A stretch of DNA of 64,000 bases, from contig NW_025955049.1 in assembly GCF_022376445.1 (NCBI RefSeq), forward strand, positions 62,001 through 126,000, read 5' to 3'. The notes beneath the pieces are model-generated. The model worked only from the letters and a program-made list of their open reading frames with translations, did no database searches and had not been told where the DNA came from. This stretch comes from Fomitopsis serialis (Eukaryota > Basidiomycota > Agaricomycetes > Polyporales > Fomitopsidaceae). Below, piece by piece: positions 31,696 to 44,187 of the stretch (the stretch's first letter is position 1; every line of letters starts with the position of its first letter). A program made the translations under genes and the position numbers.

Positions 31696-33831
31696 TCAAT
31701 CTTTACTGTCGGGAGCCCCCTTTCCACGGTCCTCCAAACCCCACTTCTCGTCCATTGACGTCCGCATTGGCACCTCCCGCATCAGGAGGCATGTCAGCAG
31801 TCCGAGTCCTGATATTCCGATCATGACGTGCCATATCGTAGACGTGCTCCGCGCAAAAGCCGCGCGTACTTCCGTCTTGAGTGGCTCGGCCAACTTCGGT
31901 ACCTCGGGGATAATGACATAAGTAAGCTGAGTGCCGTGTGGGAGGGAAGCGATGAAAGCCTTCGGAAGGCGCGACTGGAGTGTATTCTGCAGAATTGTTC
32001 CACCCATGACAGTCCCCCAGCTCTGAAAAGCCCATGAGTCGCCGACCTGATAAGAGATCACCTAGCTCTCACCTGCGCAAAGACACGAGTAAAGGTGAAA
32101 AAGGCGAGCGCGTGGGCGTTATTGGAGAAAGGTAGCGGCGCAAGAATCGGAAACTGTGTTCCGATCCAAATGATGCCCACTCCCGCACCTAGGAAGATTT
32201 GATATCCGATGATTCTTGCTGTTGTGCTGTTCTCGTCAAGCGTCGACAAGAGCCCGAACCCGGCTATAGTGATAATCCATCCGATGTAGTTCTGCGGGCA
32301 GTAACGTCTCATTACTTGCGCAGAGACGCCCATGAGTATCGCGAAGGGCGGGATCGTGAATGCAACGCCAAACATGTATAATCCCGATCGAACTGGTGAG
32401 GCGAGTTTCGATGCTTGAAAGTATACTGGTAGATAGTCTAAAATGGTATGGTCAGTTATGAGCGCAGACACTACAGGTGAACACGCACATATAAGGGCCA
32501 TAGCCGCTATTCCATGGAAGAACGTGCCGAGATATCTTTTGTATTGGACCCTCGTCAGTATAGTTCTCAGCGCAATATCCGCACCGCCGTACCCGCTGAG
32601 AGTGGTCCTATTCTTGAGTATGAAGGCCGGGATCTGAGGGCTGCATTAGCGCAGCACTTGAAAGATGTCGCAACGTGAATACCGTAGGCTCTTCGATAGA
32701 CTTCAAATATAACTCCATGATGAAGAAGAGGACAAGTCCGACTGCGCCGAGACAAAGCGGGACCAAGACGTGAGCCGAGGGCCAAGGATAGCGGACTCCC
32801 GCCCATGTAAGTGCCATCATCACTGAAACGGTGCTCGAGATCACGACGGCGAGCCCCCTGCACCATGCTCTATAAGGCTATACATTGGAAGAATAGAAGA
32901 ATCATCACTCACAGCCAGTCCATTCGTGCGATCTTGTTGCGCAAGGTGTCCCGAGGGCTGTGACCGTGAAGAAACACAGACACCAACACAAACGCGATGC
33001 CGCAGAGTGGAAGGTTCAAGAAGAACAGCCATCGCCACGCTCCAGACCCAGAGAATGCGCCGCCAATCGGGGGGCCGACAGCGCTGTGCGAACGTATACA
33101 CAAAGAGCGTCGTTACGCTGACGAGTGAGGTTGCTTACCTTGCTAACGCCCATACTCTGTCATACCACAAGCGATCGTTTAGTAAGAGCCTGTATCGTAT
33201 CCACAAGTGCGCTTACGACGCGGTTATAGCATAGAACTTCCCTCGCTCTGGCAGGGGAATGAGGTCCGCATAAATGATCTCTGTGACGGCTATGCATCCT
33301 CCGCCACCCAATCCTTGTACGACTGGAAACTGAGGTCAGCTCCGAATAGACCAAGTTATGATGCATACGTCTGCCAGCAATGAACATCGCCATGTTTTGA
33401 GCCGCGCCGCAGAGTGCCGATCCTAGCGCAAAGAGAAGTATGAAACCTAGGATGATAGGCTTTCGGCCGAAGACAGATACCAGCCCGCCCACTGTAGGGA
33501 GGATGGCTGTGGAAGCAATGGCATATGCGCTTCCGGCCCAAATGAAGTCGGATCCATGCAGATGGGAGGTGATAGTTGGCAAGGCGGTGGATACGGCTGT
33601 CTGTAGCTCAGTGTCAGCATGAAAACCCAGAAAGATATCGAGCGCGTCACGAACTAGGTCTAACGCAGACGGCAAGTCCACCATGAGATTACCTGCGAAG
33701 ACCATCCAAAATGCGAAACCACGTTTGAAGGCGACGGCATCACGCTCGCCCTCTGTAGGGCTCAGCCGACCGCGAGAGGTCTGATCAGCGGGAAGCTCTT
33801 CGAGAGCTAATTGAGAGCCTGAGTCTGCCAC
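31696..33831 (-). CDS. MFS transporter, 14-TM drug/metabolite exporter type (DHA2-like)
   Basis: Start MADSGSQLALEELPADQ at 33831, acidic cytosolic N-terminus. Then GSDFIWAGSAYAIASTAILP, the MFS motif A-like GGLVSVFGRKPIILGFILLF, VQGLGGGGCIAVTEIIYADL (motif in TM4), LPERGKFYAITAS, AVGPPIGGAFSGSGAWRWLF (motif C-like GPPIGG), FLNLPLCGIAFVLVSVFLHG, DYLPVYFQASKLASPVRSGL, YIGWIITIAGFGLLSTL, IIGYQIFLGAGVGIIW and a last exon with SWGTVMGGTILQNTLQSRLP and MIGISGLGLLTCLLM. Introns are short and in frame. Such proton antiporters at the plasma membrane expel toxins, drugs or secondary metabolites. It sits between the reductase and the second P450. Confidence 0.9.
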
Positions 33832-35469
33832 AAGGCTAGCTGCAGATTTCGGTCTGCCACAATCCCGAGGGACACATTAGCCAATGCAAAGCATACCGGA
33901 AGGCTGGACGTACATCTGCACTAGCGAAGACACCATGATTGATAAGACAGCGAGTACTGTAAAGAAAGACGTGAGTATACCGTGGAGTCCAACTTATGTC
34001 CTATATACGGAGCCTGTACTAGTGCACATCTATTCTCTTCGTGACGAACATTGGCGAGATGCCAAGGCTCGTGCCCGCATCATGCGCGGGACATCCGAGC
34101 AGTCACGCAGCTACTAGCACTTTGTGACCCTGCTTCTGAGGTTCCGCAACGATCCAATTACCATCTATCACCCGACAGTGTCTAGCAACTCACCGTACGT
34201 CGCGGACACCACCTGGTGTCAGTACAGGCCATGTTTAGCTCGTTGTGCCGACGTCTACGGGCTGTCATAAGCTTCCCACTTGGCTTTCTATTCGCATGGA
34301 ACACGATCAGGAAGTTGAGCATCTACTTCAGGAAACCTCAATCGCTCGCCACTAAATTTAGATCTCGTGCTCACCAAACTTGGAACACATTGCGATGTCT
34401 TACCTATTCGCCCGTGGAAAGCGGGACGCAAGAGCTTTCCAAACGAGCATCACAACCCTTTGCCGCTGAAATAGTGATCGGAGAGTCCGAGGTGACGAGA
34501 AGATAGGAACATGTACACGAAGATTTGATCGTCTTCTGTGACAGTGGGACGGGGATGAGGAAGGGTATGGGGACCCTACGACAGGATGTTCCCTCGAGAC
34601 CAGTGCAGCAGAGATGCATCCTAAAGACAGTGCATCCAATTGATGTCCATAGATGGATCCGAGCATGCACACACAACGCCCAGTTCATCAGGTCACTGTC
34701 AGTGTCAAAACCGCCGGCCGCCGGAGCCATGAGGTAGGCTACAGCACGGAATGGAAGAGGCATGTTCCGCCTTCAACTCCTTGAGTCTGTTGACATCTGC
34801 TTGATATATACCGACTCGTTGACAATTTGACTGCAGAGAACGTTGTGATTGCTCACCGGAAGCATGCCATAATGAGTAGGCTAGAGTTCTACGAACTCCC
34901 ACTGCCATGCCTGCTCTCAGGTGATCCGTGGACAGCGCTCATAGCTAATACGTAATGCGCAGACCATCGAGAGTGCGGATAAGTCCTTTATTTGTGAAGC
35001 CAGATATCGAAGACCCCGGTCGACGTGAACGAACGAAGGTGAGGCGGCCCAGAATGTCTACGCTCAGGCTGGTGAGCGCCCATATGCCTTATACGGAAGG
35101 TGGCAAATATTGTACTTACTTACCGGCGGAACTGAATTGAACGTCGTCTGTGGCGTCCTCTCTAGAAGGCTCTCGTGCCACCGAACAGGGCTAGTGCCGT
35201 CAAAATTGACCAGCTCACGGTTGCCTGGAAGATGATGGACATTGCTCCGTAATTATGAGATGATCTTAAAATATATACAATTGCGGCGCTCTCCTCGGGT
35301 GACCCGGCCCATGTTGAACTACCAAATCTTCCAAGGTACTCGACGTACATTCTTCAATGTCGAAACAGCCGCGATATCGTGTTTCAATAGATATAAGCGT
35401 AGACAACACACGATACAATGAACTTTGAATGAGAATCTCAGCAACTCGAAGAAGACAGCAGTTGAGATA
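33832..35469. other. Gene-poor region
   Basis: About 1.6 kb. A plus-strand frame at 34216-34506 begins with a hydrophobic stretch (AVISFPLGFLFAWNTIRKL) that could be a membrane segment of an unknown gene, but no family is recognised. Otherwise nothing supported. Confidence 0.4.
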
Positions 35470-37540
35470 TCATGTCCACCGTAGCCTTTGAACGTGGCTT
35501 GAGAACGCATTTGAAAGGCTTCGGATGCCTGGGGACAGCTCGTCAGACCTCATTGTATAGTGAGAGAAAGACACGCACGAGATATGTTCATCGGTGAAAT
35601 CTACCGGTTCTGTGATCGTGTGACCATGATCGTCCGTCGGATGAGAGATATCGAAAACGGCAAGGATATGTGTAACAGCAATGAAGAAAGCCGACTCTGC
35701 CACGCTCAGACCCGGGCATCGTCTAAGAATAGGTGAGATTATGACAGGATAGGGGAAAGGTTCGGTGTACCTTCTGCCGTATCCAAAGGAATAGTCCCGA
35801 GGGTCTGCTGTGCAGCCTGCACCTTCGGGGAGGAATCTCTCAGGCCAGAACTTCTCAGGCTGGGAAAACACCTTCGCATTGTGCATGAACGCCCTTCAGC
35901 GTAAACTAGGTTTGAGTAGGAGCTATGACGTGCAACAGCGTGATAGACTGACCAAGTATTAGCCATAATCCAGCTCCCCTTAGGGATACGAAATCCTCTA
36001 TATTCGTCGTCCACAACAGTCGTGTGGGGCGCTAAGGGCGTGATCGGTCTGAACCGATGGACCTCCTTGATTAGAGCCTCGATGTACGGCAAACAGGCCC
36101 GATCTTCGATACGTGTGAGACGGTCATGGCCGATAACGGAATCCAATTCCGCCTGTGCTTTCCGTTGTACATCCGGGTAGAGAGCCATCATGAGGAGGAA
36201 CGATGAGTTGATTGCCACGGACTGCAAATGATTAATTCATTGATTTATTAGTTCAGTCGTACCTTGATTCGTGAACATACCGTGTCGGTCCCCCCTAGTT
36301 GGTCAATAACATGACAAATTGAATGTTAGCTTACGTCGAGCGGGGTTGACATGCGACTTACCAGAGTAGATGCTCGCAGATGTCCACTTCAGGAACTCAT
36401 CATCTCCAGGACTGAGAGAGTGGCCAAGCTCCGCCTGAATGAGCTCAATGGTGTCACTCACAAAAGAGCTGATGCCGTTCGCGATCTAGAATATTACAAA
36501 AACTTGAGTGCACGCAGGCGCAATCCAGTGAAGAACTCACAGCTGCGTTCTTGGCATACATGTACGGTGCAGCCGCAAACTCATGTGTGATAATGCGAGC
36601 AGTGCGTGCCCATCTCTTGAAACCGGCACCGGGGAACCAAGCCGGTATATAACGAACTATGACATGTCAGATGTGTCCCACGGCCAAGGGCCAGAAGGCG
36701 TACGCATGGGAAACGAATCGACAAGCCATCTTCCAGGCTTCGATGCCTTGGCTGTGAGTCGTGCGAGTTCCTCTGCCAGTGTCACAAAGTGGTCCTCCCC
36801 AGGACCTTGTGAAACGTCATAACCATATGCGACTCGCATGGTAAAGGCCGCGGCAGACCTGCGAGTGATGTGATTATATCATTCAGTGCACGAAAAATAC
36901 GAGTTGATAATTACCGCTTCAAATGAGCCATGAAATCATCCGGTGTTTTGAGCAACGCAGCAATAAGCTTGTACGAGACTGCATATTGTATCTCCCAGTA
37001 TTCAGCCTGGCGACGATGCTCGAATGCCGTCCGGAGAAGTCTTCGGTGCTTCTTGAGGTCTTCTCCGTACGGATGAAAGAGGACGGCGCTGTTTTTTCCC
37101 ACCAGTTCACCTGCCATAACCGATCGAGGTCTGTCGCTGTAACGAGAGCCACGCCGGTCAAACAGTTCGAGGGCGTCCACAACTGAGTTGAGGATCAAGA
37201 ATTCCCGTCCGAAGACATGCATGTAGATGATGTCTCCTATAGCACGTTCAGTCTAAAGAGGCACTCTATGAACACATCGATATACTGACCATAGCTGTCC
37301 GAAAGTGACGCAAGGGACGCTGCGATGTTGCGGCGTGGAAACTGCATGATGTTCCCAGCAAATGGAATTGGCCACGGTCCTTGTCGTAAATGAGTCATAC
37401 GACCGTCACAATGGTGTTCAATGCGACTGGCTGCACTCACCTGGAGGTAAATTCGTACGAATTGGGGAGCGCATGTAGCACAGTGCGACCACGGAGGCAA
37501 GCGCCAAGACGATGGCCACGTAGGTCGACTCAGAGCTCAT
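35470..37540 (-). CDS. Second cytochrome P450, E-class group I type (basidiomycete)
   Basis: Start at 37540 with an N-terminal membrane anchor MSSESTYVAIVLALASVVAL, then LPPGPWPIPFAGNIMQFPRR, GREFLILNSVVDALELFDRR, SRYSDRPRSVMAGELVG, RRLLRTAFEHRRQAEYWEIQ, FTMRVAYGYDVS, the helix I motif SASIYSGGTDTSVAINSSFL, ALYPDVQRKAQAELDSVIGH, LPYIEALIKEVHRFRPITPL (ExxR), GFRIPKGSWIMANTW, and the heme loop FGYGRR|RCPGLSVAESAFF split by an intron. This matches microsomal P450s annotated as O-methylsterigmatocystin-oxidoreductase-like in mushrooms. The last exon is uncertain: after TDEHIS the frame giving SLTSCPQASEAFQMRSQATF-like sequence differs by one base from the spliced frame, so the end could be at 35470 or about 35320. 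Confidence 0.88.
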
Positions 37541-38449
37541 TGGTAGCTATCCCTGAGAAGAAGATTGCTAGACGGTCTTCAGAGCCTGGATTTATAAAGC
37601 ATCCAAGATACAGCAATCTTACCGTTCCGGGGAGGTCAGAGAGTACGTTTTGGTCCTCACAGCATCTCACTCACCAAATCATCCTTGAAGAAGGGGGCAA
37701 CTCACAGCTTCACTCGTCTAGATCTTCATGGACTCCATACAGAGACATATCTGTCATCAGTATCATGACCAGCATGCGATTTGACGTCGGGCATCGCAGC
37801 TCAGCGCTCAGCGCTCTATCGTCTTAGAATGGTAATAGTCAGAGCGCACCTTAGTCCTCCGAGATGGTGCCTCAGTCATACAATCATCAGGATCATAATG
37901 GAATCCACCCACAGCTTCATCCGTATGTCCTCAGTATCATGGCTAGCATGTGGTTCGATGACGGGCATGAGCGGCCGTCATCGTTTCACTGTCGTCTGCA
38001 GATGCCAGTGGTCATGATAAGTAGATGTCACATTGAGCTTCCGAGGCTAGTGATCGGTGGCAACATAAGAACTACCTTTGGCAGCCTTTTACATCGTGTC
38101 AGCACGACGAGAAGCACGCGGCTTCTGGTTGTGTCTGGGCCCATGGCCGTGAAAGCGAATTCCATGGTCGTATGTAACGCACAGGCGGTTTGCGAATCCT
38201 ATTACTTGGGAGGAATATGCAAAAAATGGGACCTAGATAGAAACCGAGGCGATAACTAGTATTGCCCACACGCTGGGAGGAGGATGAGTCCAAGCCAGTG
38301 AGCGCTGAGCCTTAGTACTCAGTCACGGTACTATGAAGGGCTTTATCGGACAAAAATTATACACGGTAGTAGCTTAGCGCAGCACACGGTCCGGATCGCA
38401 AATGGCCCGAGCGGTTCTGGCGGGCTGTATCGGGCGCCGTCATGAAGCC
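37541..38449. other. Intergenic with an imperfect ~178-bp-spaced duplication
   Basis: No gene recognised. The sequences at 37755-37793 and 37927-37968 are about 80 percent alike (ATCAGTATCATGACCAGCAT and CTCAGTATCATGGCTAGCAT, each followed by a GAYGnCGGGCAT word). Confidence 0.55.
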
Positions 38450-38730
38450 TCGTGCTACCAAACCATCCCGCTTTTGGGCTAGGAATTCTACCAGATCCTG
38501 ATCTGCGCTGACTGATCACCTCACTCCCGGCCGTTTCTTATCATTTCCCGCCGAATCCTGTCTGGTCCTGAGTGCCCCTAAATGTTCATGCCATGTCGTG
38601 TACCGTTGCATCCCGTCATAGCCGGTAGTGCACGCCGTTTCATTCGAGATCTTCACAGGTCAGTTGCTAATTGGCATGAAAGTCTGAAGTCCTGTCCTCT
38701 CACCTTCCGTCCCTTCATCTCCTGTCCGCC
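38450..38730 (+). repeat. TCCTG-rich 5' region of the HECT-like gene
   Basis: TCCTG words recur at irregular spacing (AGATCCTGATC, GAATCCTGTCTGGTCCTGAG, AGTCCTGTCC, TCTCCTGTCC). The same type of sequence, inverted, lies upstream of the integrase gene at 60.34-60.75 kb. Confidence 0.65.
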
Positions 38731-39106
38731 TGTGTACCTTCGTCTCAACAAACAGTTGCTCCGCCATCAACAAGTGATTTTGTCCGAGCAAGTATTTCTG
38801 TCCAAGACCTCTCATGTCTACGACTCGGGTAGCCATGGTGCTCTACACGATCGGTTGCCACTGGCAGTCTATTCCGCTGTCTTGGTACTCCATGGTGAGC
38901 TCCTCCCGCTTGAGCATGAAACCGACCCGGTGGAACGTCTCAACTTGCCTTCAGCTCGCATCCGCCTTCAGCTCACATCCGCTTCTCGACAACCCTCACC
39001 CTCACCACATCTTTCCTGCCTGCCACTGCCATTTGAGTTCATTCTTTCACCCTACATCGCTCGTTTCTCTGTTAGGAAGCACTGCTCCAATACCCGCCTC
39101 AAAATT

Positions 39107-42100
39107 ATGAACACTGAGACATTTATTGGGACTCTACCGGGACCGTTGTAAGTCGTCTCCGAGTCGCTGCGATTTTCAATTCTTCTGGGTCGTTTTGAGA
39201 AGTTGTCATCCTGACGTCTCTTCCAGTTCTGCGGGTATTGTCTCGCAGCCTCATCCTGGTCCACCGTTGGGACCTGGGTATGTTGTTCCCTTGTCAGCAC
39301 AGGTATCTATTGACCGCCTGCATTACAGCTCTAGATCGAATACACCTGTAGTCAGTGCTCCTCCGCTTCAGCCCATCCCGCACTTTCCGCCTATCGCTGG
39401 TCGAGGTACACCTCTTGCTCCGCCAATTCAAGCGTTCCAGCTTCGACCGCCCTCCTCGCAGTCGTCCGATGTGCGACGTGCCCAAAGTGCACAGTTGCTG
39501 CCACTAGATGCTTCACATCGTGGTCAGGTGCGTGTACTTCGCGTTTTTGGATCTTATTGTGTTTTCTGAGGTGTCCATGCATAGGCTCTCACTGCGCGTG
39601 CGCAGTTTGCACCAGGTGAAGTGGTCGACATCATGATACTGCCATGCTCGGTATGTTGCACTTATTAGTACCTGCATGTTCCGTGCGGCGTTGTCTTTCT
39701 CTTCTCATGCCATACACCGTGACAGCTCCAAGAGGGGAAACGACTGTTCAATCAGGGGCCTTTTGCAGTCTCGGAAGCGGAGAAACAGACACTGTTTACG
39801 CTCCTCAGAGACCATGGCTGTGTTGTGACTGTGACATTGGATGAGAACGCCCCGCTCAGGCCTTTGCTCGATCAGCACATTCGCCAACAGTGTGAACGTC
39901 ATCGATTCACGCTGCTCAGCTCTCAATCGACCTGGACTCTGCCTGGCCTACGCATCCTCCAGGGCACGAAGCTTCAATTCGTCCAAGCGAGCTCGCAGAC
40001 ACTGATCAACCCCGCCTCATCTCTGACGTCAATCAAGCGCATGTATGCCAAACTGCAGGGCGCCTTTGCCCCTGATCGGGTTGTCATTCCTGTTGGTACG
40101 TTGACATCGTTGCATGTGACTCTGCGCTGTGAGTCCTGATCCATCCAAATCCATTAGTCCCCGCCAACGGTGCGGTCTATGCGCCTATCACTGCCTTGGT
40201 TGCGCATGATCATTTGAGTCCGGACCATGAACGGCCACATCGCTGTTTTTCCGCTCGCTTCTTTGCACTTGTCCGCCCTTCCTCGCATGCCAGCGGAGTT
40301 ATTGACACCTTCTGCACTGAGAACGACTGTCTTTCCGCTTTTTCGTCTCTTCCTTCGGACTCGGGTTCAATCATCGCACATAATACTACTACTTCGCCTC
40401 ATACCACAACATCTTCGGCCTCTCTCCTGCCTCCCATAGTCCCAGTTCTTCCGAGTCGTCCTAACACTGCAGATTACGCTGCACCACACGTGTCAGTTAA
40501 CGTTCCTGCACCTCATCCTGTCCAGCCCTTTTTACCCTTGCTGAATCGCGCCAATTCACGGACTCCTACTCTCATAGCTCCAGCCCAGGTGAGTATGCAA
40601 ATGTGCGTGTGGCGGGTGATTGCTCATATGGTTGATATGTGCTTCAGTCCCTACAGAGCAGTCCGCAGTCCATGGCTATTGACCCTCAATTGCTTGCACT
40701 ACCACCTTCGACTCTACCGATCTTCGCCCCGCCGACTATGCTAGCTCCACAACCGCCTGTCCCATCCAGACGAAGCTCGCCATCCCCAGATCGACATGTT
40801 GAACATCGTCCTATGCCCTTCCCCGACCTTGGTGCACTGTACTTTCCATCTGATCGCACAGTGCCGGTTGTGGGGCTCCGACGCTCTCGTTCTGAGAGCA
40901 TGGATGAATTGGTAAGCACAGTCGCTCATCTGGTGGACTATGCCATTAGTGACTGGGATCCGCCTTAGAGTACGTCTTCAGCTCCAGCTTTGAACCGCCA
41001 GCGACTAGTACAGGTTGTGGATGATACCAACTCGGAGCGCCGAGTGTTGTCTGTGTCAGCCACTGCGACAGTGAGTGTTTGTACATTACCTTGGGCACAG
41101 CACTGACGAGCGTGGCAGGACTGGCAGGCTAGTCTCTTGCAGCCAGTGCGCCCAGATGCCAGCATGGCGCTCAATTTCCGGGAGGCATTCGCCCGAGCTT
41201 GCTCCGTCACTTGGGAGCGAGACGGCGGTGAACCCCAGGTGTATATTGTTGCTCCGAACGTCAAGTTCGCTTCACGTGCTGTGATCACACATCTCGCGCA
41301 TCAATTCTGGATCAAGTATGGCCGAACACCACCTGTCGGTGTCTACAACGCGCCATACCGGACTGAAGTTGATGATGTCCCTCTCTCAGCGTACCTGAAC
41401 CCTCTGATCCGTGGGATCAACATGTGCGTCCTTCTCCTCCAACTCAACCGGTAGCCAGTACTGACTAATTCAATTATTGCTAGTGGCCCTGCGGTTGGAC
41501 GTGGTCCTGAAGTGGCGACACTCCTTGAGATCATCAAGACATTGGTCAAATCCCACGAAGAAAATGAAAAAGACAATGCGGAATTTGAGCATCCATTACG
41601 CCTCCTCTCTCAGCCAATTCCCATGCCATGGGGTCTATGGGAGGTGCGCCATGAGTTTTTGGTTCCCACTTTGGAGGACTTCACTGCTGGCAATCGTCAT
41701 CTGGAGGATCAGCGCATGGCGATAATTTCAGCGCATGGGTTGGTAACAGCGTTGGTCATGGGTCATCACCTTCGGGCGCCCAGACCAATTCATCCGCTTG
41801 TTATTCTCTGGGCCATCTTGGGCGATCGCGCCTTCGAGATGTCGCTCGAGCTCCTCGAGCAGTTTGACCGCGATGCTGCTGAGGAACTTCGCCCCTGGTT
41901 TGCGCTCGGACCCGTAGACCCTCTTCCATCGGGTGCGAGGCATTTGGCTCATCCTGTATGGAGTCTGTTTATGAGCCGACTTGGTATTCAGGTATGATTG
42001 ATCATTCTGTTTCTGTTTTGTTTTGCCACCGACTGAAGCCCTGTTCAGTCGCCCCGAATTGGCTTCACTCCGGATTCATCAATGAGACTGGAATGCACAC

Positions 42101-42937
42101 GGCAGCTCATCAGTGCAGTCGTGTTGGGAAAGGTCACGACGAACGCTTTGGAGCTGCAAGCGTTCCGCCAAGGTTTCAACTTGGAGCTCGCTACCAACGA
42201 TGCTTTAGGCGGTGATTTGCGACAATTGACTGAGGTAAGTCATTTTTTATCGCCACATGGACTCGAATGTGTATTGGGTGTATTGATGTGTCTTACATAA
42301 ATGCCAGCTATTCTCAAGACCCGTTGCTGTATCTGGCGACCGGACCGTTGCTCTGGACCCAGTTGTCATCATCAGAACCTTGTACAACCGCACTGTGGAT
42401 CAACCCCAGGATGTCGCACGCATCATCTCTTTCGAGTTCACTCTAGGTGGGCTGCCGAATTCGGAGCGCACCCTTTACGAGCGCATCTTCAAATTTCGCC
42501 TACTTCGCTGGCTACATGGACATGGTCACCCCGATCACCACCTCGTTCGTGATACCCTGCTAATGGACCATGAATACGGTGATCCAACTACCCTTCGTGC
42601 GCGACTGCTCCTCCAAGCCGTCACAGAGTGTCAAGATCTCCCTGTGGATCCCGGCTGGCGTATTGAGGTGCATCTTTCATTCATCCTGTGTCTCGAAACA
42701 TCAACCTAACAAAGAATTGATCAGTTCCGATTCAAACACGCGCACGTCCGCGACAGCAGGGAGCCTGTCCTTGACCTACACACTTGTGCTGGGTACTGCG
42801 TCATCGAGATCAATTCATGGCTGCGCAACGCACTTCTCGAGGAGTCCGAGTTTGGCGACCCCTCTGCTGTCACGCTCTTCGACTGCTGGCTTCATGAGCA
42901 AGTCCTTCATAATCAGAGAGACCATTCTACTGTTTGA
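39107..42937 (+). CDS. HECT-like ubiquitin-ligase domain protein, probably element-borne
   Basis: Start MNTETFIGTLPGPF at 39107 (first donor GTAAGT inside TT|GTAAGTCG). A long Pro/Ser-rich N-terminal half follows (TALVAHDHLSPDHERP, SLQSSPQSMAIDPQ, SRRSSPSPDRHVE). The apparent stop at 40966 lies inside a good intron (40912-40968, GTAAGC...CTTAG). The C-terminal third reads like a HECT domain: FREAFARACSVTWERDGG, AHGLVTALVMGHHLRAP with HPLVILWAILG (N-lobe GLALxxG...LLG pattern), LLLQAVTECQDLPVDPGWRI (F-x-T-G-S-x-x-P-x-x-G pattern), then EPVLDLHTCAGYCVIEINSW with a Cys where HECT enzymes have the catalytic HTC. It ends HNQRDHSTV at 42937. HECT ligases carry ubiquitin on that Cys. The match is by eye and distant. 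Confidence 0.62.
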
Positions 42938-43009
42938 TTGGTACTTCACCCTCTTGCCTTTCTTACCGTCATTTTTGTCATTTTTGTTCTGTTCAAATCT
43001 GTTCTGATC

Positions 43010-43165
43010 TTTTCTAATGTTCGTTCTAATGGGTGTTCTATCCGTTCTAATGTTCGTTCTAATGGTCGTTCTAATCCGTTCTGATTTGTTCTAATATTCG
43101 TTCTAATGCTTGTTCTAATTTGTTCTAATGCTCGTTCTAATCTGTTCTAATCCCGTTCAAGTAAC
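43010..43165 (+). repeat. GTTCTAATnn tandem repeat after the HECT-like gene
   Basis: About a dozen imperfect copies of GTTCTAAT(N2-6) follow the stop codon by some 75 bp. Variants include GTTCTGAT and GTTCTATCC. Probably 3' UTR or element terminal sequence. Confidence 0.9.
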
Positions 43166-43344
43166 ACTTGTTATGATCTCGTTGTAATGCTCGTTAGATG
43201 GTGTTCTAATCACTTTGTAAAGTGGTCTATTGTCTCAATGATGATTGTCACATTACTCCTTATTCATTGGAATGGATAATGAATCAGTGGATGGGGACGC
43301 ACAACGGGATACTATGGTGAGTACGAGTATGCAGTATGCGATGG

Positions 43345-43533
43345 GCGCTTCTGGCTTAGCACATGTCCCGCTTACAGCTTTGAAGATTAAGCTACGAGTA
43401 TCGGAATATATTATCTTTGCATAGAGAACGTATGTTTCGCCACAAAATATATTGTGGGCAAAGAAATCTAACACCGGGAGGAGAGTAAGAGGGTCAGAGC
43501 AATTGTGGCGCGAAACGGCGTCAGCGCTTAACG
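43345..43533 (+). repeat. Short dispersed repeat, copy A
   Basis: Family of four: A (this), B at 43550-43725, C at 50022-50270 (inverted), D at 55389-55620 (inverted). Shared core CAGCTTTGAAGATTAAGC, then GGAATATATTAT, then a CAAAATATATTGTGGGCAAAG word, GGAGGAGAGTAAGA and an end with GGCGTCAGCGCTTAAC. Starts near GGCGCTTCTGGCTTAGCACA. Length about 190 bp, non-coding, MITE-like or a solo terminal repeat. Confidence 0.8.
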
Positions 43534-43549
43534 AAGGGCGACGCAGAGG

Positions 43550-43725
43550 TTGGCCTTACAACATGTCCAGCATTCAGCGTTGAAGAATAAGCTACCATAT
43601 TTTTGAAATGGGCTCTTGGGACCATTCGGACATGTTTCTTTGAGAAGAATTGTGTCGGCAAAGATTGCTTCCGCTCGGAGTTGAGTAAGTCTGTTTTGCA
43701 GCAGCGCCACCCCGGCGCTTACGCC
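43550..43725 (+). repeat. Short dispersed repeat, copy B (tandem to A, more diverged)
   Basis: Begins TTGGCCTTACAACATGTCCA, core CAGCGTTGAAGAATAAGCTA, then GTCGGCAAAGATTGCTTCCG and GGAGTTGAGTAAG, end CCGGCGCTTACGCC. Same order as copy A and same orientation. Confidence 0.75.
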
Positions 43726-44187
43726 GTGCGGTCAGTCGACTGTGTCCTTGCCCCTTCACTCGACCATCACTCGACCATCAGTCGACCGTGCAGTTGTGCA
43801 ACAAAGGCTGAAATGTTCCCTACCCTCTTTCATCCTCGCCCTCCCACTTCCCACTTCCCATCGCCGTGCGCCCACCACCGCCAAAGTTTTGCAATAGTCT
43901 AACACCCAGCTCGGTGCCGATCTCTGTCTCTAGTCCAGCGGCGACCCATACTCCTCCCACAGCGACTAGTACGACTTCGAGGATGACTACGCTGGCATCC
44001 TCGCCTGCCAGCTCGCAGTTGGCATGCACAAGATGGGCTCGCGTCGGCCTCTGGCTTCCAATGGAAGATGACCAGCCTCAAAGCCAGTCCGGCCTTGCAC
44101 GCAACCACTCGCGAGCACCCAAACACCAAGTGTCTTCGCCGCCGCCCTTCAAGCGTCCCTCGCACTCCTGCGCGCGCTGCAGCAAGC

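Noticed and set aside
40966..40968. In-frame TAG as a nonsense mutation in the HECT-like gene
   Set aside because: It lies inside a good 57-bp intron (40912-40968, GTAAGC...CTTAG) whose removal restores the frame.
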